DNA of 64,000 bases from Acetobacter musti (GCF_011516835.1 NZ_WOTB01000014.1:58258-122257), one strand, 5' to 3'. Counted from the first letter of the stretch, positions 35,271-45,126 are shown. Numbers and translations are program-made. Notes: generated from the letters alone by a model not told the origin.

Positions 35271-36512
35271 TCAGCCTGTCTGAGCGACCAGACGGGGCGT
35301 CTGGATATGTGCCACGCAGCGCTGCAGGAGTTCGATGAAATTCGTGTGCAGATGGGTGGGAAGCCAGTTGCGGCGTGTCAGGATGCCTATGGCGGGAACC
35401 GGGGCTGAGACGGGGAAAGAAACCGGCATCAGTGTCTCGCCTTCGTAGGTGCGTTCATAGGATGTCATCAGAGTAAGCCGGTCGCCGGCTGTCAGCAGAT
35501 GGCGGACGACGGGCATGGAGCACGTTGCGATTGGTGCCCGTGGACCTTCATGGTCTGCGAAAAGCTGATCGAAAACTGCCCGACGGCTTGACGCCGGTGT
35601 GCCGGCGATCCAGTCACATTTTGCCAGATCGTCGATTGTAACAGGTCGCCTGTGCAGCAGGGGATGTCCCCGACGCGCGACGATTTCATAAGGGGTTCTC
35701 ACGAGAGGGTGTGCCTGGATTTCTTCATGGGGTGTTTCGGGAATCAGCCCGAGGGCTATGTCCACATCCCCGCACAGCAGCCTGGCCAGCATATCCGATG
35801 ACTGGGAACTGGTTACTTTTACGGTGGCCTGTGGAAACTCCGTGACGAACCGGTCAAGTACCGAGGCGAGCATGACGCTGCCGCCGCAGGGCATGGCTCC
35901 GATCGCAATGCTGGTGCTGGCGATTCCGCGTGCCGTATCGATCTCTTTCAGGCCCAGATCGATTTCCTGTATGGCGAGTCTGATCCTGCGTCCGAAAGCA
36001 GCACCTTCCGGAGTGCCGATGATGCCTGACGGCGTGCGGGAATAAAGCTGCCTGCCGACATTGCGTTCCAGATCGTGGGAGGCTCTCTGTAACGAGGCGG
36101 CGGAGAGGCCCTGCGTTCTGGCGGCATCTGCAAAGGGTACACGCTCAGCGATGAGCAGAAGGCTGCGGATCTGGGACTTTGTCAGTCGTCGTGCGATCGC
36201 TCTGGCGCCGTGACGGTCTCCCGGACAGCCGAGATCCGTGATTGCCTGTTCGACCTGTTCGAAAAAACGCGTTGTCCGGCGATGCAGGATGAAACCGAAA
36301 TCATTGAGGTAGCTGCCGTTCGTATCGCGATCGAGCAGAATGACTCCCACATGCGATTCGAGTTTCGCGATTGACTGTGTGACGGCCGGCTGCGAGAGGT
36401 TGCATTCTTCCGAAGCGCGACGAATGCTTTTCAGGCGCCCGACTCCTTCGAATAATCTGAGCTGCCGCAGGCTGATTGTATCAGCCTGCATAAAGCGACT
36501 GTCGACCTGCAT
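35271..36512 (-). CDS. LysR-family regulator with two helix-turn-helix domains
   Basis: A 413-residue regulator, longer than the usual 300, because it has two LysR-type HTH units. The first is about residues 10-75 (LRQLRLFEGVGRLKSIRRAS, LSQPAVTQSIAKLESHVGV). The second is about 110-175 (LTKSQIRSLLLIAERVPFAD, LSAASLQRASHDLERNVG, YSRTPSGIIGTPEG). An effector-binding domain follows (SIAIGAMPCGGSVMLASVLDR to TPRLVAQTG). ATG 36512 has AAGGAAAG upstream; the frame extends 20 codons further without a site. Placed inside the aromatic cluster, it probably controls the porin and/or the ligJ-like operon in response to an aromatic acid. Confidence 0.88.
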   Translation of the reverse strand: MQVDSRFMQADTISLRQLRLFEGVGRLKSIRRASEECNLSQPAVTQSIAKLESHVGVILLDRDTNGSYLNDFGFILHRRTTRFFEQVEQAITDLGCPGDRHGARAIARRLTKSQIRSLLLIAERVPFADAARTQGLSAASLQRASHDLERNVGRQLYSRTPSGIIGTPEGAAFGRRIRLAIQEIDLGLKEIDTARGIASTSIAIGAMPCGGSVMLASVLDRFVTEFPQATVKVTSSQSSDMLARLLCGDVDIALGLIPETPHEEIQAHPLVRTPYEIVARRGHPLLHRRPVTIDDLAKCDWIAGTPASSRRAVFDQLFADHEGPRAPIATCSMPVVRHLLTAGDRLTLMTSYERTYEGETLMPVSFPVSAPVPAIGILTRRNWLPTHLHTNFIELLQRCVAHIQTPRLVAQTG

Positions 36513-37386
36513 GTATCTTTCCTTTTTTGTTTTTTTGCTACTTAAGCAGACTGGTCGGGGAAAACCAGACACGATAACGCGCGCGGTCTGCGGAGAGTTA
36601 CGGGAAAAGAGGATCTGTCTGAAATCTCATCCGGAAACAGAGATGTGTTTCGGGCGGAAACCGGTGGGGAGTCTTTGTTTGTAAAGACGCTCTGCTGCGC
36701 AAAGTTTCTGATGGCTTCGTAAAGTGAAAGAAGGTTTGCCGGACGCTGACAGGGCAGATTAAATGCGATGATATCAAATAAAATTTGTCAATTCTGAACA
36801 GTATGTAAGTAACTGTAACGCGGGGCGGAACTGTCGTTATGCGAATGGTTGCCGGGTGCGCCTCGAATCATTTGTAAAACGGCGGAGAGGACGGTGCTGA
36901 TCCGGTCTATGGGGTGCCGTTCTGTCTCATGGTGTGCGCGTTCGGAGCAGGCCTTCCTGTTCCGAATTATGACACCAGTGTTTAAGAAAATCAGAAATAC
37001 AATGAGTCTGTTTCGATAAGATTCAGGCTGGATTCCGGCGATCCGGAAGTCCTGAACAGATGTACAATGCACTGAACTCCACAGCGCTGTACGTGCAGAT
37101 GGCGGAAATGCTGTCTTTCTCAGTGAAAAAGACAGCGTGCGGACGTCTTTCTTTCGCTGACGGACTGCCGGAATACTTTACCTGACCGGTGCCGGATCTG
37201 TTCTGACGCGCATGACGTCAAATCAATCAGGAATGTCATGAAACCTACAGCCGCTTTGCCCCCTGTCTGGTGGCAGTCTGCTGCTGTCGCTGAATACAGA
37301 TCATGCGGTTTCAGATCCGCCGGACCATGCCGCCACGAAGCAAGAAGCCCAGCAGGGCCCCGGCGTTGCATGAGGAGAAAAATATC
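36513..37386. other. Long intergenic region between the LysR gene and the porin, no gene seen
   Basis: About 870 bp between divergent genes. It should contain the promoters of both and the LysR binding sites. Frames such as the 94-codon one at 36788-37072 (minus) lack a ribosome-binding site and domain. GAGGAGA at 37372-37378 belongs to the porin start. Confidence 0.45.
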
Positions 37387-38979
37387 GTGTCTGAACAATC
37401 GTTTATATTAACCCGCCGCGTTGCCGGCCCCTGTCCGGCGCGATGGTCGCAGGTGGCCGGTGTTGTGGCTGTCGGAGCCTGTGTTTCTTTCTGGCAGCCT
37501 GCGGGTTCGGCATGGGCCAGTGATAACAGTCAGGCTTCGCAGCCCGCAGTTACTGAGACGACGACAGGAACGAGCACCGGGACGACTGCCGCCTGGCCCG
37601 CTGGCATCGGGGTCACTACCGCATCCGCCACGACAACGCCTGGCACTGACACCTCCCGGCCGCTGATACTGAAACCTGCTGTGGCGCCGGTACCTTCTCA
37701 GCAGGGCGGGGAGACTATTGCGGGGACGCCGGCAAAAACGAAACCCGCGACGCCGGAGGAAGCACGGATTGACGCACTGCGTCTCCGCGGTGTTGTGAAC
37801 GTGCCGACGGTGAGTGATACCCTGCTGGGAAACTGGGGAGGATTCCGGTCGACTCTCGCGGATTTCGGTATCGGTTTCAACGGTCTGCTGTCGGGTTCTT
37901 TTGCCGGAAATCTGCTTCATCAGCCGTCCCGTACCATGGGAGTGCAACGCTATATCGGTCAGAGCAGAGAGGTCGATACGTCCAACAGCTACCTGGCTCT
38001 GACTTATGATATGGGTCGTATCGGCATGAAGGACGGGCTCGCGCAGCTTCAGGTGTGCACGGAAGGGTCGACGGTGGGAAGTTATCCGCATGGTCTGGCG
38101 CGTCTTTGCGCGGCCTATGTCGATCAGCCTCTGTTCAACCACCATGTCGATCTGCAGGTTGGCTATCTTGCCAACAACTATCAGTTTGCCAATCCGCTGG
38201 TAGGCGGGTCGATTTCATCGGGTTCACTTGGTCCTTCCGCATCGCTTCTTACCGAGCTGGGCCTCAGTGTGTCGGGGATCGGGGCACCGGGTGTGAATCT
38301 CGGTGTTAATTTCGGACATTTTTATAATCTGTTCGGCATCCAGAGAAGCACCGCGCCTGGCGGCTTCAACTACGAAGCACAGACGGCGAATCGCTATGGG
38401 ATACGCTTTAACGATATCGGAGCGGGCGCGCTTGTGATCAATGAAGTCGGCTACCGGAAGCTGGCGGCGCCGGGAGTTAAGAAAACCTGGATTCGTATGG
38501 CCGGACTCGGAAACTTTTCACACTTTACAAATTATTCCGATCCGAAGACCAAAACGCAGGCGGCGGGCGCTTATTTCCTCGCCGATCAGCAGTTCACGCA
38601 GCCTGATCCGGCGCATCCGGTCAGGGGACTGTATGCGGGGTTCAGCTATATGTATGCGTCACCAAGCGCATTTTCCTATTCCCAGTATCTGGAAGGACGA
38701 TTCTACATTGTCGGGCCTTTTAAATTCCGTCCCCGGGATCAGTTGTCATTTGTTGCGAACAGAACCAAGGTCAGCCGGTCTTACCAGGATTATTATGTAG
38801 AGAGAGGGTATAAAGTACAGAATGCTGTCTACAACTTCACGCTGGCTTATACCTATCGTGTCATACCGGGACTGTATTTCAATGGCGGACTGACCTATGC
38901 GGTCCATCCGAGCGCGATTTATAACCGCGAGGAAGGTAATCCGCTGATATTCAAGTTTGTTGTTGTGATGCATATATAG
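37387..38979 (+). CDS. OprB-type carbohydrate-selective porin family
   Basis: A 530-residue outer-membrane beta-barrel. The GTG start at 37387 has GAGGAG 8-9 bases upstream and gives a signal peptide ending near AWA-SDNSQ. A Thr/Pro/Ala-rich linker of about 100 residues is followed by the OprB core: DTLLGNWGGFRSTLADFGIGFNG, SYLALTYDMGRIG, YVDQPLFNHHVDLQVGYLANN and GLYAGFSYMYASPSAFSY. Family members admit sugars or small acids. It probably brings the cluster's substrate across the outer membrane. A strong terminator follows at 39011. Confidence 0.87.
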   Translation: MSEQSFILTRRVAGPCPARWSQVAGVVAVGACVSFWQPAGSAWASDNSQASQPAVTETTTGTSTGTTAAWPAGIGVTTASATTTPGTDTSRPLILKPAVAPVPSQQGGETIAGTPAKTKPATPEEARIDALRLRGVVNVPTVSDTLLGNWGGFRSTLADFGIGFNGLLSGSFAGNLLHQPSRTMGVQRYIGQSREVDTSNSYLALTYDMGRIGMKDGLAQLQVCTEGSTVGSYPHGLARLCAAYVDQPLFNHHVDLQVGYLANNYQFANPLVGGSISSGSLGPSASLLTELGLSVSGIGAPGVNLGVNFGHFYNLFGIQRSTAPGGFNYEAQTANRYGIRFNDIGAGALVINEVGYRKLAAPGVKKTWIRMAGLGNFSHFTNYSDPKTKTQAAGAYFLADQQFTQPDPAHPVRGLYAGFSYMYASPSAFSYSQYLEGRFYIVGPFKFRPRDQLSFVANRTKVSRSYQDYYVERGYKVQNAVYNFTLAYTYRVIPGLYFNGGLTYAVHPSAIYNREEGNPLIFKFVVVMHI

Positions 38980-39007
38980 CGCTGCAGCATAAAGACCACA
39001 GATTCTG

Positions 39008-39042
39008 AAAAAGCCCGCTCCGATCAGGAGCGGGCTTTTTTG
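39008..39042 (+). terminator. Rho-independent terminator after the porin gene
   Basis: AAGCCCGCTCC (39011-39021) pairs perfectly with GGAGCGGGCTT (39027-39037) around the loop GATCA, followed by a T-run to 39041. Classic intrinsic terminator. Confidence 0.93.
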
Positions 39043-39253
39043 TCTTTATAATCCGGACGGGAAAGAGGTTTTTGGCTTTGCGCCAGATCCCACAAAGAGA
39101 TCGGGGGCGGAGTTTCGCCCTGGATACCGGCGCTCTGCGGTTGCAACGCGGTACTTATGGCATCTGCGACAAAATGGATTTCTTCTCCTGTGACGGCACC
39201 TTCTACGATCTTCTCAGGTTGAATAACAGTCGAAAACCGACCCGGGAGACGTC

Positions 39254-40279
39254 ATGATCATTGATTGCCACGGTCATTTTACAACAGTGCCGAAATCCTT
39301 TCGTGACTGGCGCGCCAGACAGGTCGAAACGGCCGATGATCCGCTCAACGCACCGGACAGGAAGGATGCGATTCTGAGTGATGATCAGATTCGTGATGCC
39401 ATAGAGAGTGGTCAGCTCAGGCTTCAGAAAGAGCGCGGCATTGATCTGACGCTGTTTTCCCCGATTGCCGGGCTGATGTCTCATCATCTTGGCAATGAGC
39501 GCACCAGTCTGGAATGGGCCGAAATATCGAACGACAATGTTTATCGGGTTTCGGAACTTTATCCGGACAATTTCGTTCCTGTCTGTCAGCTTCCGCAATC
39601 ACCCGGCGCGCCGCCGGCTCACAGTATCCCGGAACTGCGGCGCTGCATCGAAGAGCTTGGCTTCGTCGGCTGTAACCTTAATCCGGACCCGTCCGGTGGC
39701 TACTGGACCGGAAAACCGGTGACGGATCGTGAATGGTATCCGCTTTACGAAGCGCTCGTCGATCTTGACGTGCCGGCTATGATTCATGTGGCTGCCTCCT
39801 GCAATCCGAATTTCCACGGCACCGGGGCGCATTACCTGAATGCGGATACCTCTGTCTTCATGCAGGTTCTGCAGTCCGATCTTTTCAAAGACTTTCCGAC
39901 TTTACGCTTTGTGATTCCGCACGGTGGCGGAGCGGTGCCTTACCACTGGGGGCGGTATCGCGGCATGTCTCTGGAGATGGTTGCGCGCCCGCTGGAAGGC
40001 CTGCTCGACAACATTTTCTTCGACACATGTGTCTATCATCAGCCCGGGGTCGAGCTTCTGACGAAGGTTATTCCGGTGGACAATGTCCTGTTCGGGTCGG
40101 AGATGATCGGAGCCGTGCGTGGGAAAGATCCCGATAACGGGCAGTATTTCGATGACACCAGACGTTATCTGGATGCCTGCGTCGCCCTGACCGATGCCGA
40201 GCGGCACAAAATTTTCGAAACCAATGCGCGCCGCGTCTATCCCAGGCTCGATGCGAAACTTAAGGCACGCGGTCTCTGA
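39254..40279 (+). CDS. ligJ: 4-oxalomesaconate hydratase-like amidohydrolase
   Basis: A 341-residue metal-dependent TIM-barrel protein of the LigJ/PmdE type, which hydrates 4-oxalomesaconate to 4-carboxy-4-hydroxy-2-oxoadipate in the protocatechuate 4,5-cleavage pathway. Motifs: IIDCHGHFTTVP (metal-binding HxH), GCNLNPDPSGGYWTG, IHVAASCNPNFHGTGAHYLNADTS, FVIPHGGGAVPYHWGR and FDTCVYHQPG. The ATG has GGGAGA upstream. It starts a run of co-directional genes (39254-46020) with short gaps. The family call is strong; the exact substrate here is inferred, because the rest of the lig pathway is only partly present. Confidence 0.85.
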   Translation: MIIDCHGHFTTVPKSFRDWRARQVETADDPLNAPDRKDAILSDDQIRDAIESGQLRLQKERGIDLTLFSPIAGLMSHHLGNERTSLEWAEISNDNVYRVSELYPDNFVPVCQLPQSPGAPPAHSIPELRRCIEELGFVGCNLNPDPSGGYWTGKPVTDREWYPLYEALVDLDVPAMIHVAASCNPNFHGTGAHYLNADTSVFMQVLQSDLFKDFPTLRFVIPHGGGAVPYHWGRYRGMSLEMVARPLEGLLDNIFFDTCVYHQPGVELLTKVIPVDNVLFGSEMIGAVRGKDPDNGQYFDDTRRYLDACVALTDAERHKIFETNARRVYPRLDAKLKARGL

Positions 40280-40363
40280 TCGCTGACGGAATGGTCTGCA
40301 GGTCTTCCGGGCCTGCTCTCAGCAAGGAACCGGCGGAGAACCGGTCGAGAGGAAACAGAGTCC

Positions 40364-41218
40364 ATGCCTCCTCGCTACATTGATATTCATCCTCATATTA
40401 TTTCAGACGATGAAAAACGGTATCCGCCCGCTCCTTTGTTCGGTAAACGGTCCGACTGGTCGCAGGAACGCCCCTGCACGGTGGAGACGCTGATTGCCGC
40501 GATGGATGAGGCGGGCATCGCGAAAGCGGCCGTGGTGCATTCATCGACGACATATGGTTTTGACAACAGTTATGTTGTCGATTCCTGCGCCCGGTATCCG
40601 GACCGTCTGGTGGCGGTCGGTTCCGTGGATGTTCTTCAGCCGGACGCGGTGAATGAGATCCGCAGATGGGTGGAGCGCGGCCTCAGCGGATTACGTCTTT
40701 TTACCGGGGGCAGCACAAAGGAGTTCGATCCGAGCGAACTGGATGATCCCCGGTCATTTCCTGCCTGGGAGCTGTGCGGAGAACTGGGGCTGTCGATGTG
40801 TATCCAGACCGGTCCTGTCGGGCTGCCGCAGGTAAGGGCGCTCGCGGAGCGTTTTCCGGACGTTCCGATCATACTCGATCATCTTGGTCGCCCGGATGTG
40901 ACGGATGGCCCTCCCTATACGGCGGCGCAGAGTCTGTTCGACCTTGCCCCGTTCAGTTCGATCTTTCTGAAACTCACACCGCGTATCATGGGAGATTCCA
41001 TCAAAGGCAAGGCGACACCGGACACGCTGTTCCGCAAAATCGTCGATGTTTTTGGCGCACGGAGACTTGCCTGGGGCTCCAATTTCCCCACGTCACCCGG
41101 AACACTTTCCGAAATTCTCGCAACGGCGAAGGAACGTCTGTCCGGTCTGTCGGAAGCCGATCGGGAATGGATCTTTGCGAAAACGGCGGAAGTGCTTTAC
41201 CCGCGGCTCCGGGTCTGA
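40364..41218 (+). CDS. Amidohydrolase (2-pyrone-4,6-dicarboxylate lactonase-like)
   Basis: A 284-residue protein of the amidohydrolase-2 group. N-terminal YIDIHPHIISDDEKRYP supplies the HxH-type metal motif; later blocks are VVHSSTTYGFDNSYVVD, GLRLFTGGSTKEFD, VPIILDHLGRPDV and RLAWGSNFPTS (terminal Asp/Asn region). Relatives include LigI, the 2-pyrone-4,6-dicarboxylate lactonase, and other lactonases for dicarboxylic intermediates. Located 84 bp after the ligJ-like gene and 55 bp before the MFS gene, it is probably in the same operon and probably opens a lactone or pyrone intermediate. Confidence 0.78.
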   Translation: MPPRYIDIHPHIISDDEKRYPPAPLFGKRSDWSQERPCTVETLIAAMDEAGIAKAAVVHSSTTYGFDNSYVVDSCARYPDRLVAVGSVDVLQPDAVNEIRRWVERGLSGLRLFTGGSTKEFDPSELDDPRSFPAWELCGELGLSMCIQTGPVGLPQVRALAERFPDVPIILDHLGRPDVTDGPPYTAAQSLFDLAPFSSIFLKLTPRIMGDSIKGKATPDTLFRKIVDVFGARRLAWGSNFPTSPGTLSEILATAKERLSGLSEADREWIFAKTAEVLYPRLRV

Positions 41219-41273
41219 ACGGAGGGCCGCCGGTGCTCATCAGCATGAGTTTTACGAAGGAAGGTCCGTATCT

Positions 41274-42620
41274 ATGTCTGTTCAGTCCGCTTCGCCCGAA
41301 GTCCGGGCGTCAGCCCGCACGGGCGCAACCGAGACCATGGCGTTCAGGCGCTGGTCTGTTCTCATTCTTCTGTCCCTCGGTGCGGTTATTGCCTTCATCG
41401 ACCGGACAAGTATCGCATCGGTACTGGCTGTGGGCACGTTTCGTGTCCAGTTTCACCTTACCGATCTCGATCGGGGGGCGCTCGCTTCGGCGTTTTTCTG
41501 GTCCTATGCGCTTCTCCAGATCCCGATGGGCTGGATTGTTGACCGGTATGGCGTCAAATTTCCTTATGCCATCATGTTTGGCGTGTGGTGTGTCGCGTCC
41601 GCCTGCACAGGGCTGATGTCGACCTTCTCCGGTCTGATAATCATGAGAATTTTCACCGGTGTCGGAGAGTCCATTGTTGTGCCGGCAAGTTACCGCTGGA
41701 TACGGGCAAATTTCACCGAGGACAGAAGTGGGTTCGCGGTCGGTATCTACATGATCGGGACCAAGATCGGTCCTGCGGTCGGCGCTCCCCTTGCCGCGTG
41801 GCTGATCGTTCAGCACAGCTGGCGGTTCATGTTCCTGCTGTGTGGTGTTGTCGGCCTGCTCTGGCTTGTGCCGTGGATGCTGCTCGCCCGGAACGACAGC
41901 AGCGGGCGCGGAGTGGCGGCGAAAGCGGCTGCGAAGGCCATACCGCTGCGCAACGTGCTTTCCAGTCCGCTTGTCTGGGGTACCATTATCATAAATTTCT
42001 GTTACAATTACTTCGTTTTTTACTGCATGACCTGGATGCCCGCTTATCTTGTGGAGCAGCGCGGTCTTTCTCTTCGCACGATGGGTCTTTATTCCTTCTT
42101 CAGTTTCGGCGGCATCGCGCTGGTGGCGCTGGCGTCCGGATGGGCCGCCGACGTGCTGATCCGGCGCGGGCACGACGCCGTGGTCGTGCGCAAGGCGTTC
42201 GTTATCGCGGGTTTCGCGCTGGCCTGCACGGAACTGCTCGGCGCGGTCTCTCATTCTCTCAACGGAGCTCTGTTCTGGAATGTGGTGTCGCTTTCCGGTC
42301 TCGGCTTTGCGACCGCCAATCATCTTGCGCTTTGCCGTCTGACGCTGATCCCGGCGCCTGCCGTCGGGCTTGTAACCGGCATTCAGAATGTTTCGACCAG
42401 CCTTGCCGGCATTGTCGCTCCGCTCCTGTCCGGATGGCTGCTGGAGTGGAGCGGCGGTTATCGCGCTCCGATGGAGGTGATCTTCGTCTTCCTCGTTGTG
42501 GGGGCGGTGACCTGCATCGTTCTTCTGCGGCGGCGCTGGGCTCCGGTTCTCCCGGACGAGAATGACGATCCGCCGCGTCTGCCGCTTCATTTTGGAACCA
42601 GCCTTGTTCATCGGGGATAA
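41274..42620 (+). CDS. MFS transporter, anion:cation symporter type
   Basis: A 448-residue inner-membrane carrier with about 12 helices. ATG 41274 has GGAAGG about 10 bases upstream; the open frame upstream overlaps the amidohydrolase and is noise. First helix: VLILLSLGAVIAFIDRTSIAS; loop 2-3: GWIVDRYGVKFPYA; fourth helix region: FTGVGESIVVPASYRWI. The pattern is that of the ACS family, which takes up organic acids such as galactonate, glucarate, phthalate and hydroxybenzoates. Its position inside the cluster makes it the likely carrier for the pathway substrate. Its stop is 3 bases before the aldolase start. Confidence 0.88.
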   Translation: MSVQSASPEVRASARTGATETMAFRRWSVLILLSLGAVIAFIDRTSIASVLAVGTFRVQFHLTDLDRGALASAFFWSYALLQIPMGWIVDRYGVKFPYAIMFGVWCVASACTGLMSTFSGLIIMRIFTGVGESIVVPASYRWIRANFTEDRSGFAVGIYMIGTKIGPAVGAPLAAWLIVQHSWRFMFLLCGVVGLLWLVPWMLLARNDSSGRGVAAKAAAKAIPLRNVLSSPLVWGTIIINFCYNYFVFYCMTWMPAYLVEQRGLSLRTMGLYSFFSFGGIALVALASGWAADVLIRRGHDAVVVRKAFVIAGFALACTELLGAVSHSLNGALFWNVVSLSGLGFATANHLALCRLTLIPAPAVGLVTGIQNVSTSLAGIVAPLLSGWLLEWSGGYRAPMEVIFVFLVVGAVTCIVLLRRRWAPVLPDENDDPPRLPLHFGTSLVHRG

Positions 42621-42623
42621 ATC

Positions 42624-43484
42624 ATGACACAGACACAGCGCCTTAACGGCATCATCCGCGCCTGGGAGCAGGGAAAGACGGCCTTCTCCGCCTTCGCCAA
42701 ACCCGATCAGCAGACGGCGATCGAGATGACGGATGCGCCATATGACGGCATCGTTTACGAAATGGAGCATAATCCATACGACGTGGCTGCGCTGGGCAAC
42801 GCTCTTCAGTACATGCTGAACCGGAAGGCGATCGCTGAATCCGGTTCGGTCGCCCCGTCCGTGACGCCGCTCGCGCGCATTCCCGCGAACGGTGCTGAAA
42901 TGAATCAGGCTTTTGCCAAGCAGGTGCTGGACCGGGGCGTGTACGGCGTTATATGGCCGCATGTGGCGACAGTCGAACAGGCGTATAATGCGGTTGCCTC
43001 ATGTCGCTATGCGCGGCCAAAAAATGCCCCGCTCTACGAGCCGAAAGGGATACGCGGCGACGGTCCTGCGACGGCTGCCCGCTACTGGGGGCTCAGTCAG
43101 CCCGATTATTACGCGAAGGCCGATGTGTGGCCGCTTGCTCCGGCTGGCGAAATTCTTGTCGGTCTGATGTGCGAGAGTACCGAGGGGATCGGTAATCTTG
43201 ATGATATTCTTACCAATGTTCCGGGTATCGGTTTCATTCTGATCGGGGAGGGCGATCTGAGTCAGGAGCTTGGTTACGCGCGCCAGTATGAGCATCCGGT
43301 CGTGATGGATGCCATGCGGAAAATATCCGAGATATGCAAAAAGCATTCGGTTCCTCTCGGGAATCCGCATACGACGGCCTCCAATCTGGAACGCCTGTTG
43401 CAGGATGGATACCGCTTCCTGATGTCCGCGCCGTCCCGCAGCTACGGCGTTGTGGGCAAGGGACGGGAAATGGCTGGTTACTGA
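42624..43484 (+). CDS. HpcH/HpaI-family aldolase
   Basis: A 286-residue class II, metal-dependent aldolase of the HpcH/HpaI/citrate-lyase-beta fold. Blocks: TAIEMTDAPYDGIVYEMEHNPYD, VGLMCESTEGIGNLDDIL (metal-binding Glu) and IGFILIGEGDLSQELG (metal-binding Asp), then YRFLMSAPSRSY. Such enzymes cleave 4-hydroxy-2-oxo acids to pyruvate and an aldehyde or oxo acid, the typical last step of meta-cleavage pathways. Here it may replace the RraA-like aldolase that usually follows LigJ. It starts 3 bases after the MFS stop, so translation is likely coupled. Confidence 0.84.
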   Translation: MTQTQRLNGIIRAWEQGKTAFSAFAKPDQQTAIEMTDAPYDGIVYEMEHNPYDVAALGNALQYMLNRKAIAESGSVAPSVTPLARIPANGAEMNQAFAKQVLDRGVYGVIWPHVATVEQAYNAVASCRYARPKNAPLYEPKGIRGDGPATAARYWGLSQPDYYAKADVWPLAPAGEILVGLMCESTEGIGNLDDILTNVPGIGFILIGEGDLSQELGYARQYEHPVVMDAMRKISEICKKHSVPLGNPHTTASNLERLLQDGYRFLMSAPSRSYGVVGKGREMAGY

Positions 43485-43548
43485 ACCTGCTGGCTGGCGG
43501 GACGGATAAGTGATCCGCCCTCGCTCTGAATGTCATGAAGGAATGATC

Positions 43549-45099
43549 ATGAACGGTGCAGAGAGCCTGGTTGCGACTCTGGTGCGGGAGGGAGTCGATA
43601 TCTGTTTTGCGAATCCCGGCACCTCCGAGATGCATTTTCTCGCAGCGCTCGACAATCCGAAGATGCGCAGTGTGCTCTGTCTGTTCGAGGGAGTTGCGAC
43701 GGGCGCCGCCGATGGGTGGTATCGTATGCGTGACAAACCGGCATCGACATTGCTGCATCTCGGGCCGGGGCTGGCGAACGGCCTTGCCAATATCCATAAT
43801 GCGCGCCGCGCGTCATCCGGAATGGTGAATATTATCGGAGAGCATTCCTCGGCGCATCTGACGTATGACCCGCCGCTGAAATCCGATATCGAAGGGCTGG
43901 CCCGGCCGCTCAGCCACTGGGTGCGTCGTGTTGACTCGTCGCAGTCGATCGCCTGGGATACCGCATCCGCGGTCGGTCAGGCGTCAGGTCATCCGGGCAG
44001 AATCGCGACGCTGATTCTTCCGGGTGATGCCTCCTGGCAGGATGCGGGAGATGCTGTTATTCCGCCTTCATCTGCACGGAAATCGCCTTCTGTACCTGAT
44101 TATGGTCGCATAGAAGCTGTGGCGCAGATTCTGAAAAGCGATGAATCTGCGATGATTATTCTGGGCAACAAGGCGACGCGTGGTCCGGCGCTTGTGGCCG
44201 CGGGACGGATTGCGGCGGCGACCGGATGCCGGCTTGCGACACAATTCTTCAGCAGTCGCATTGAACGGGGGGCAGGGCGTACGCCGCTGGAGCGCATTCC
44301 TTATGCCGTGGAGCAGGCGACGCGCTTCCTGTCCGGAATACGTCATATCATTACGGTTGAGACGACTGAACCCATTGCTTTCTTCAGTTATCCGGACAAG
44401 CCGAGTCTTCTGAAGGCAGAAGATACAGTTGTGCATTCTCTGATTCATGCCGATGAAGACAGCACGATCGGGCTGGAGATGCTGGCCGATGCGCTGGGAG
44501 CGGGAGATGCGGCGCCGGTCATTCAGCGTCCGACGGAGACGGCGGCGCCAGCCGGTGCGCTCACCCCTCTCAGCATCGCGCAGGCGCTGTCCGCAGCTAT
44601 CCCGGAAAATGGCATCATTGTCGATGAATCCCTGACCACGGGGCGTGAGACGATGAGTCACACGATGGGGGCGAAGCCGCACGACCTTATCAACAATATG
44701 GGCGGTTCGATAGGATATGGCACGCCTGTCGCCACCGGGGCGGCTCTGGCCTGTCCGGACCGGCGGGTGATCTGCATCGTTGGTGATGGCAGCGCAATGT
44801 ATACGATACAGTCTTTGTGGACGCAGGCCCGCGAGGGGCTGAATGTCACAACGGTTATTTTCGCCAACAACCAGTATGCGATCCTGAAAGCCGAATACAG
44901 CAACATGGGCGCGGGCACTCCGGGCGCGCAGGCGATGGCGATGATCGATATCGACCGGCCGACGATCGACTGGCTTGCGATGGCCAGGAGCATGGGGGTT
45001 CCGGCTGTCAGAGTGGAGGATGCGGGGGCTCTGCATGCCGAACTTCTTCGCTGCAATACAACGCCGGGTCCGTCGCTGATTGAGGTCAGACTGTACTGA
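43549..45099 (+). CDS. Thiamine diphosphate-dependent enzyme, acetolactate synthase-like
   Basis: A 516-residue ThDP enzyme with the three-domain layout of the acetolactate synthase/benzoylformate decarboxylase group. The catalytic Glu lies in LFEGVATGAADGW; the cofactor motif GDGSAMYTIQSLWTQ runs to TTVIFANNQYAIL (GDG to NN). The middle domain is short. ATG 43549 has AAGGA 6 bases upstream. Inside this cluster it is more likely a 2-oxo acid decarboxylase or carboligase for a pathway intermediate than a branched-chain amino acid enzyme, since no small subunit is adjacent. The exact reaction cannot be told. Confidence 0.82.
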   Translation: MNGAESLVATLVREGVDICFANPGTSEMHFLAALDNPKMRSVLCLFEGVATGAADGWYRMRDKPASTLLHLGPGLANGLANIHNARRASSGMVNIIGEHSSAHLTYDPPLKSDIEGLARPLSHWVRRVDSSQSIAWDTASAVGQASGHPGRIATLILPGDASWQDAGDAVIPPSSARKSPSVPDYGRIEAVAQILKSDESAMIILGNKATRGPALVAAGRIAAATGCRLATQFFSSRIERGAGRTPLERIPYAVEQATRFLSGIRHIITVETTEPIAFFSYPDKPSLLKAEDTVVHSLIHADEDSTIGLEMLADALGAGDAAPVIQRPTETAAPAGALTPLSIAQALSAAIPENGIIVDESLTTGRETMSHTMGAKPHDLINNMGGSIGYGTPVATGAALACPDRRVICIVGDGSAMYTIQSLWTQAREGLNVTTVIFANNQYAILKAEYSNMGAGTPGAQAMAMIDIDRPTIDWLAMARSMGVPAVRVEDAGALHAELLRCNTTPGPSLIEVRLY

Positions 45100-45126
45100 A
45101 CCCTATTCTAACGTGGAGATATTGTT

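Noticed and set aside
36788..37072. 94-codon minus-strand frame between the LysR and porin genes
   Set aside because: No ribosome-binding site and no recognisable domain; the region is better explained as regulatory.
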